Source of the DNA: Nocardia flavorosea
Lineage (GTDB): Bacteria > Actinomycetota > Actinomycetes > Mycobacteriales > Mycobacteriaceae
NCBI RefSeq assembly: GCF_015477805.1
Contig: NZ_JADLQL010000004.1
Span: 589,942 to 653,941, forward strand
DNA: 64,000 bases
Direction: 5' to 3'
Part shown: piece by piece, positions 59,394 through 64,000 of the stretch
Position numbering within the stretch: position 1 is the first letter of the stretch
Layout of the letters: every line of letters starts with the position of its first letter
The notes under the pieces: generated by a model
Seen by the model: only the letters and a program-made list of their open reading frames with translations
Database searches by the model: none
What the model was told of the DNA's origin: nothing
Made by a program: the position numbers and the translations under genes

Positions 59394-59728
59394 GACAAGC
59401 CTCCTGTAATTCTGGAACCGCTCCGCGGCTCGAGGTCGGGGTCCTCGACCGGGTGCGGATACCGGATCGCAGCGGGCAGTCGGGCCGACCGGCTCCAACC
59501 GGGCCACCGCGGACCGGGCCACCATCGGCCGACTCGGGTGAACCGACCCGACGCGCTACCCGCGAGTAACGCATCGTGCGGACCCTTCCACGGTAACCCG
59601 GCGACTCCGGCATTCGGCCCGCAGGGATGCGCAGATCACCTGCGATTACATGAAGGCAGCCGCCATCAGTTTCCGGTGAACGGGTGGGTACGCACCGGCG
59701 GCACACCGGAACGCGCTACGTTCGAAGA
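59394..59728. promoter_or_regulatory. Divergent promoter region of thiolase and epimerase
   Basis: These 335 bases separate two divergent acyl-CoA genes. The only pattern noted is an imperfect palindrome TACCCGCGAGTA (59557-59568), which may be an operator. No coding frame is supported. Confidence 0.4.
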
Positions 59729-60202
59729 GTGAGCACCGCTACCCCGTCATCAGAATTCATTCCCGCCGACTACGTCGTCGCGGTGGACCACGTCGGCATC
59801 GCCGTGCCCGATCTGGACACGGCCGTCGCCTGGTACGCCGAGAACCTCGGCCTGGTCGAAACCCACCGCGAGGTCAACGACGAACAGGGCGTCCAGGAGG
59901 CGATGCTGTCCGCGCCCGCCGCCGAGGACGATTCGACTGCTCTGCAGTTGCTGGCACCGCTGAACGAGAGCTCCACGATCGCGAAGTTCATCGACCGCAG
60001 CGGACCTGGCCTGCAGCAGTTGGCGTTCCGAGTCACCGATATCGACGCCGTTTCCGCATATCTACGCGATCGCGGAGTGCGTTTGCTGTACGAGGCGCCG
60101 CGCCGCGGAACCGCCGATTCGCGCATCAATTTCATCCACCCGAAGGATGCTGGCGGTGTGCTGGTCGAGTTGGTCGAGCCGGACCCGAATGTTACGCACT
60201 AG
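59729..60202 (+). CDS. Methylmalonyl-CoA epimerase
   Basis: This 157-aa glyoxalase/bleomycin-resistance fold enzyme interconverts (2R)- and (2S)-methylmalonyl-CoA in propionate metabolism. The metal His is in VVAVDHVGIAVPDLDTAVAW, the catalytic Glu region is HREVNDEQGVQEAML, and the C-terminal metal Glu is in GGVLVELVEPD. The sequence INFIHPKDAGGVLVEL is diagnostic. GTG 59729 starts six or so residues before the family core. Corresponds to Rv1322A. Confidence 0.94.
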   Translation: MSTATPSSEFIPADYVVAVDHVGIAVPDLDTAVAWYAENLGLVETHREVNDEQGVQEAMLSAPAAEDDSTALQLLAPLNESSTIAKFIDRSGPGLQQLAFRVTDIDAVSAYLRDRGVRLLYEAPRRGTADSRINFIHPKDAGGVLVELVEPDPNVTH

Positions 60203-60288
60203 TATCGTAATCGGACCGTTAGGCGTACCTCCGATAACATTCCCGGTCGGCTCACCATGCGCCGGTCTCAGGCTGTAGTTTGTTGGCC

Positions 60289-61305
60289 ATGTCGTCACCC
60301 GAGTCCGATCGCAATCGCTTCGTTGCGCTGCCCTTCACCGTCGTGCGCAAGGGTTATGCGCAAGACGAGGTACGTAACTATTTCGACCGTTTCGATGCCG
60401 AGTTGCGGGTCACCGCCACCGACCGCGATGCCGCTGCCGCCCAGGCCCGCAACCTCGCCAGTCAGCTGGAGGATGCCCGCGACGAAATCGACGAGCTCCG
60501 TAAGGAGGTCGACCGGCTGTCCGTCCCGCCGACCACCGCGGAAGGGATGAGCGATCGCATCTCCCGGATGCTGCGATTGGCTTCCGACGAGGCCTCCGAG
60601 GTCCGCGCGCTGGCGCAGGCCGAGGCCGCGGAGATGGTTTCCATCGCCGAGCAGCAGGCCGCCGAGATGCGCGGTAAGTACGAATCGCTGCTCGCCGAAA
60701 CCAAAGAGAAGCGCGAAGCTCTCGAAATCGAGTACGAGCAGACCCTCGCGAACGCACGTACCGAATCGTCGAAGATCATCGAAGCCGCCCAGGCCGAGGC
60801 CGAACGCCTGGCCAAGGAGTCCGAGGCCAAGCGCAAGGCCACCCAGCAGGACTTCGAGGTCACCATGGCCGAGCGTCGTACCAAGCTGACCCGCGCCATG
60901 GAAGAACTGGAGGCCACCAGCCGCGCCGAGGCCGCCCAGCGGATCAAGGACGCCACCGACGAGGCCAACCGTCTCATCACCTCCGCCACCCAGACCTCCG
61001 AGCGCAAGATCGCGCACGCCAAGGAACTGGCCGAGGAGATGCGCGTCCTGCGCGGCCGCGTCCTGGCCCAGCTGCTCGGTATCCGCGGCCAGCTCGATTC
61101 GGTGCCCGCCATGCTGGCCGCCGTCAACCGGGAAAGCGAACTGCTCGACGGGGTGCCCGAACAGCCGCGTAAATCGATCGGCAGCGGGCAGAACAAGTCG
61201 GTATCCGGCCGCAACAATCAGAAGGCGATCCCCGAGGTGAACGCCGACGACGAGTCGGACGATATCGTCGAAGAAGAACGCGAAAACGCCGACATCAGCA
61301 ACTAG
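60289..61305 (+). CDS. DivIVA-like coiled-coil protein
   Basis: This is a 338-aa protein. An N-terminal DivIVA-type domain (residues about 10-45, FVALPFTVVRKGYAQDEVRN then YFDRFDAELRV) is followed by about 200 residues of almost unbroken Ala/Glu/Arg/Lys coiled coil. The acidic C-terminal tail (DDESDDIVEEE) is disordered. DivIVA domains recognise curved membrane and organise polar growth or septation. It is distinct from Wag31 itself and probably interacts with it or with cell-envelope factories. ATG 60289 is preferred over TTG 60280. A strong terminator follows at 61359. Confidence 0.88.
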   Translation: MSSPESDRNRFVALPFTVVRKGYAQDEVRNYFDRFDAELRVTATDRDAAAAQARNLASQLEDARDEIDELRKEVDRLSVPPTTAEGMSDRISRMLRLASDEASEVRALAQAEAAEMVSIAEQQAAEMRGKYESLLAETKEKREALEIEYEQTLANARTESSKIIEAAQAEAERLAKESEAKRKATQQDFEVTMAERRTKLTRAMEELEATSRAEAAQRIKDATDEANRLITSATQTSERKIAHAKELAEEMRVLRGRVLAQLLGIRGQLDSVPAMLAAVNRESELLDGVPEQPRKSIGSGQNKSVSGRNNQKAIPEVNADDESDDIVEEERENADISN

Positions 61306-61358
61306 AGTTCCATCAGAGCTGCTGTCGGAACGTGTACGGCGACACGGAAATCCCTCCG

Positions 61359-61384
61359 AAGGCCGCCCCCGCGGGGGCGGCCTT
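61359..61384 (+). terminator. Intrinsic terminator hairpin
   Basis: The perfect arms AAGGCCGCCCCC and GGGGGCGGCCTT surround GC, 54 bases after the DivIVA-like stop. It is the strongest intrinsic-terminator-like hairpin for a protein gene in the window. Confidence 0.85.
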
Positions 61385-61701
61385 CCTCATGTCGAGGCAC
61401 CGCGTGCCCGGCCCTGACCAGGCCGGCCTCATACCGAACAACCCGCCCGCAGCCGGTCCCTGAGCGCCCGGCCACCGGACAGTTCGCTGTGTCGCCGCAT
61501 CCCGCCGATTCATATCGGATCTCCGATCGGTACCCGAGCCGGCTGGGTCCCCGCTCACGAAGCCGGCCGCGCCGCTCTACTGCTCCCGTGTTCCCCCGAA
61601 GCGCTCGACCGTTCAGCCCGCTGCGCCCCGGGGCGCGATCCATTCCGTGAACCGGCCGGTGGAGGTCCGATGCTGCGACAGCGGCCGGCACGTCGACCGG
61701 C
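61385..61701. other. Intergenic region, no gene seen
   Basis: These 317 bases lie between the DivIVA terminator and the stop of the minus-strand zinc-ribbon-like gene. Minus-strand frames here have noncoding composition. I see no RNA gene or repeat. Confidence 0.45.
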
Positions 61702-62007
61702 TCAGGACCACTGCCGGGTGATTCCGCGGGTGCCCCGTCCGCTCCAGCACCCCCGATGCCAATGCCGGCGGTCCGTCTCCCCGCTACCGGCGGGCCAGGC
61801 CACCACATGCGGAACTCCCGGCATGATCTCGTGATCGCAGCCCGGGCAGCGGTACCGTTTCACCGCTCGCGCGCCCGGCACCGTCCGCACTACGTATTCG
61901 TCGCCGTCGGGCCCGGTTTCGGTCCGGCGGTAGACATCGCCCAGCCCGGTGCCCAACCGTTGCGACTGCGCTCCGTAGCGCCCGCTGCGCGGTTTTCGTC
62001 GTGGCAT
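61702..62007 (-). CDS. Small Cys/His protein downstream of nucS
   Basis: This is a 101-aa basic protein with YRCPGCDHEIMPGVPHVVAW and a later HRGCW, suggesting a single zinc site (C-x-x-C ... H/C). The N-terminal part RRKPRSGRYGAQSQRLGTGL is disordered. It starts 11 bases after the nucS stop, so it shares the nucS transcript. Homologues sit beside nucS in other actinobacteria and are sometimes mislabelled ATP/GTP-binding. A role with NucS in mismatch repair is possible but unknown. Confidence 0.82.
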   Translation of the reverse strand: MPRRKPRSGRYGAQSQRLGTGLGDVYRRTETGPDGDEYVVRTVPGARAVKRYRCPGCDHEIMPGVPHVVAWPAGSGETDRRHWHRGCWSGRGTRGITRQWS

Positions 62008-62017
62008 GGCTTCCAGC

Positions 62018-62701
62018 TTAGAAGAGCCGGAATTCGTTGCTCTCGGTCCCGCGCAGAGCGTTGTAATCCAGGGTCAGGCAGCGAATCCCGCGATCCTCCG
62101 CCAGGGTCCGCGCCTGCGGTTTGATCTGCTGCGCCGCGAACACCCCCGCCACCGGCGAAAGCAGCGGATCCCGGTTCAGCAACTCCAGGTAGCGCGTCAA
62201 CTGTTCCACCCCGTCGATCTCCCCCCGCCGTTTGATCTCCACCGCGACCGTACGCCCGTCCGCATCCCGGCACAGGAGGTCCACCGGCCCGATCGCGGTC
62301 ATGTACTCCCGGCGGATGAGGCTGAACCCTGCTCCGAGGGTTTCCACATGCTCGGCCAGCAACTCCTGCAGATGCGCCTCGACTCCGTCCTTGACCAGCC
62401 CAGGATCCACCCCCAGTTCATGGCTGGAATCGTGCTCGATCTCCTCGATCCCGATCCGCAATTCCTCCCCCGCTTTGTTGCTCACCACCCAAAGTGCCTT
62501 GAACTGCCCCGCCGCATCCGGCTCTCGCTCGTCCAGCCAGCACGGCGGACTCATCCAGTTCAACGGCTTATAGGAACCTCCGTCGGAATGCACCAGCACC
62601 GACCCATCCGCCTTCAACATCAACAGCCGGCGAGCTATCGGCAGATGAGCGGTCAACCGCCCCACATAGTCGACCTGGCAACGAGCAATCACGAGTCGCA
62701 T
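62018..62701 (-). CDS. nucS: Mismatch-specific endonuclease NucS/EndoMS
   Basis: This 227-aa endonuclease cuts both strands at G-T, G-G and T-T mismatches and replaces MutSL in actinobacteria. Residues about 1-110 form the dimerisation domain (RLVIARCQVDYVGRLTAHLP). The PD-(D/E)xK nuclease shows TAIGPVDLLCRDADGRTVAV then EIKRRGEIDGVEQLTRYLEL. The C-terminal ESNEFRLF fits the beta-clamp binding tail. Corresponds to Rv1321. Confidence 0.95.
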   Translation of the reverse strand: MRLVIARCQVDYVGRLTAHLPIARRLLMLKADGSVLVHSDGGSYKPLNWMSPPCWLDEREPDAAGQFKALWVVSNKAGEELRIGIEEIEHDSSHELGVDPGLVKDGVEAHLQELLAEHVETLGAGFSLIRREYMTAIGPVDLLCRDADGRTVAVEIKRRGEIDGVEQLTRYLELLNRDPLLSPVAGVFAAQQIKPQARTLAEDRGIRCLTLDYNALRGTESNEFRLF

Positions 62702-62722
62702 CCGGCAGAGTCTAGGTGTTGC

Positions 62723-63424
62723 TCACGGCGCCTCGAAGCAGTAGGTCTTCTCTTCGGTCTCGTCGACGAAATTCGACATATACGCGGTGGTCTCGTCCAT
62801 GATCGGCGTCCCGCACACATCCGTGGACGTTGCCCGCGGCAATATCTGGACGAGACGAGCGGAGTCACTGCCACAGGCGGGCCGATACTCCCCCTTGTTC
62901 AGCAATACGTGGTAGCACCGGCCAACTGTCAATTGCGGGGTGCCGCAGGCAGTGAGAAATACGTGCTCGCCGTAGTGTTTTCCATAGACCTGATAAAGGA
63001 TCTGGTCATCGGTACAGGTCACCTCGTCACCGGGATCGTCCGGATTCTGGGATTTCACGATCTTGACGGTTGCCCGTGGGTCCGCGCAGTTCACCGGGTT
63101 CACCGGGTCGCCCATATGGTGCGTCACCGTATCTGTACAAGACCCGAGTGCTGGATAGTCCAGGGGCCCGGATGCCTGCTTGCGCTGCTCCACCCAGAAG
63201 TACACGCCGCCCGCCAGACCGAACGTAAGGCCGAGTACCACGACAACCGCGATCACCACCCTGGCAACGGAGGCGGGCCGTTGCGGCGGCTGCGGGTTCA
63301 TGGGCGGGCCAACTGGAAAGCCTCCGTACCCGGGTGGCCCGGGATATCCGCCCCCAGGCACGGGCGCACCGAATGCCGGTCCACCGTACGCACCGTTTCC
63401 CGGAGAACCATATGAATAAGCCAC
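62723..63424 (-). CDS. LppU/SCO3897-like membrane protein
   Basis: This is a 233-aa protein. The first 55 residues are Gly/Pro/Tyr-rich, then one hydrophobic segment (VARVVIAVVVVLGLTFGLAG) anchors it. The extracytoplasmic part has six or more Cys (GSCTDTV, VNCADPR, EVTCTDD, LTACGTP, GRCYHVL, ACGSDS) and ends KTYCFEAP. This is the pattern of the LppU/SCO3897 group of actinobacterial membrane proteins. GTG 63424 is chosen because GGAGAAGGGGG lies just upstream. Its function is unknown. Confidence 0.8.
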   Translation of the reverse strand: MAYSYGSPGNGAYGGPAFGAPVPGGGYPGPPGYGGFPVGPPMNPQPPQRPASVARVVIAVVVVLGLTFGLAGGVYFWVEQRKQASGPLDYPALGSCTDTVTHHMGDPVNPVNCADPRATVKIVKSQNPDDPGDEVTCTDDQILYQVYGKHYGEHVFLTACGTPQLTVGRCYHVLLNKGEYRPACGSDSARLVQILPRATSTDVCGTPIMDETTAYMSNFVDETEEKTYCFEAP

Positions 63425-63686
63425 GGAGCCCCCTTCTCCGGCACCACTCGACGCCGGCGCCATCGCAAGATCCCCCCGACGCCCGCCGGCGGAGACTGTA
63501 CCGAAAGAAAAGATACCGCAGTCACACAAGGCGAAGTACACCTCAGTTGGCGCTTCCGGCTGAAGTCGCCCAACCCTCGCATATCCGAACCCGCCGGTTA
63601 CTTACCGATTTCGGCCAGGTGAGCCAGTGCCGGCTATATGCGCCGCGTGACCGAGGATCTCCCCGAAACAGCTGCCCCAGAACGCA
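63425..63686. other. Region between LppU-like gene and rRNA terminator
   Basis: This 262-base stretch should contain the promoter of the LppU-like gene and the sequence beyond the rRNA terminator. No coding frame is supported. Confidence 0.4.
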
Positions 63687-63718
63687 CTCTAGGGGCCCAC
63701 AAATGTGGGCCCCTAGAG
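63687..63718 (-). terminator. rRNA operon terminator
   Basis: The perfect 15-base arms CTCTAGGGGCCCACA and TGTGGGCCCCTAGAG surround AA, just beyond the 5S 3' end on the minus strand. Size and place are those of an rRNA operon terminator. Confidence 0.85.
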
Positions 63719-63726
63719 GGAATTAT

Positions 63727-63845
63727 GTTCCGGCGGTGTCCTACTCTCCCACACCCTGTCGAGTGCAGTACCATCGGCGCTGGCAGGCTTAGCTTCCGGG
63801 TTCGGAATGGGACCGGGCGTTTCCCTGCCGCTATAACCGCCGTAA
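63727..63845 (-). rRNA. rrf: 5S ribosomal RNA
   Basis: On the minus strand the sequence starts TTACGGCGGTTATAGCGG, contains the conserved loop segment CCCATTCCGAACCCGGAAGC and TGGTACTGC, and ends GGACACCGCCGGAACA. The two ends pair (GGCGGT with ACCGCC). Length of about 117-119 bases is normal. It follows 23S in the usual 16S-23S-5S order. Confidence 0.97.
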
Positions 63846-63970
63846 CTCTATGAAACTATCCACAGAGAGCCACCCCCCAACTACTCCACGAATGAAGGAT
63901 TGTGGGTGTCTTCTGTATCTGTGTGTTGTTTCAGATACTGCACAGTGGACGCGTAGCAACCTTTGTTTGT

Positions 63971-64000
63971 AAGCCCTCGGCCTATTAGTACCGGTCACCT
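63971..64000 (-). rRNA. rrl: 23S ribosomal RNA, 3' end (partial)
   Basis: The minus-strand sequence AGGTGACCGGTACTAATAGG followed by CCGAGGGCTTAC is the conserved 3' end of actinobacterial 23S rRNA. The gene continues beyond the window. About 125 bases separate it from 5S. Confidence 0.93.

Noticed and set aside
63846..63970. A tRNA between 23S and 5S rRNA
   Set aside because: The spacer has no cloverleaf or TTCGA loop; it is a plain 23S-5S spacer.

Overview
The window reads as a piece of chromosome from a mycolic-acid actinobacterium, most probably Nocardia or a close relative. The GC content and codon usage are high-GC actinobacterial. There is a complete eight-gene mce operon, an EspG/PPE-like type VII secretion module, a Scr1/DUF397 pair, the NucS mismatch endonuclease, the CysO/Mec/CysM sulfur-carrier pathway and the GlgE maltosyltransferase pathway. 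The right part follows the gene order of Mycobacterium tuberculosis Rv1321-Rv1343c. No plasmid, phage or IS gene was recognised.

Left part (1-19.3 kb) is accessory. An RDD membrane protein is followed by a Scr1-type regulator with its DUF397 partner. Next comes a four-gene module: DUF3558 lipoprotein, small helical protein, PPE-like proline/threonine-rich protein and EspG-like chaperone. Then come a divergent NTF2-like/HxlR pair, a frameshifted carboxylesterase under a TetR regulator, an acetyltransferase, a TetR-P450 unit with a clear operator, a frameshifted NADAR gene, an SDR/DUF574 methyltransferase pair, an ankyrin protein, an Rv3235-like protein, a YdjM-like membrane protein, a VIT-family transporter, and the tail of a polymorphic toxin with its coupled putative immunity gene. 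Two frameshifts, a duplicated espG tail and the toxin stump mark this part as a region of turnover.

Middle (19.5-33.1 kb). A minus-strand mce operon (yrbEA, yrbEB, mceA-F) encodes a lipid importer. Its divergent upstream region, shared with a PhoU-like gene, carries a KstR-like palindrome, suggesting sterol-linked control. A long structured leader precedes a membrane-anchored DUF1524/HNH nuclease and a small partner. Then come a Gly/Cys-rich membrane protein, an FAD monooxygenase with a PadR regulator, and a YjbR-like protein.

Right part (33.1-64 kb) is core metabolism. It holds NAD salvage (pncA, pncB), clpS with DUF2017, a P1-family peptidase, the cysteine cluster mec-cysO-cysM, a rhomboid, an Rv1339-like metallo-beta-lactamase fold enzyme, rph and rdgB. 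Next are dinG, DoxX, an NCS2 purine permease and the alpha-glucan genes glgP, glgE and glgB. Last come a YbbN-like thioredoxin, a thiolase, methylmalonyl-CoA epimerase, a DivIVA-like protein, nucS, an LppU-like protein, 5S rRNA and the 3' end of 23S rRNA. Relative to M. tuberculosis the pncB-to-Rv1343c block is inverted, and murI is missing from its usual place between the rhomboid and the Rv1339-like gene. Start codons were chosen by eye from ribosome-binding sites, overlaps and family N-termini; no database search was possible.
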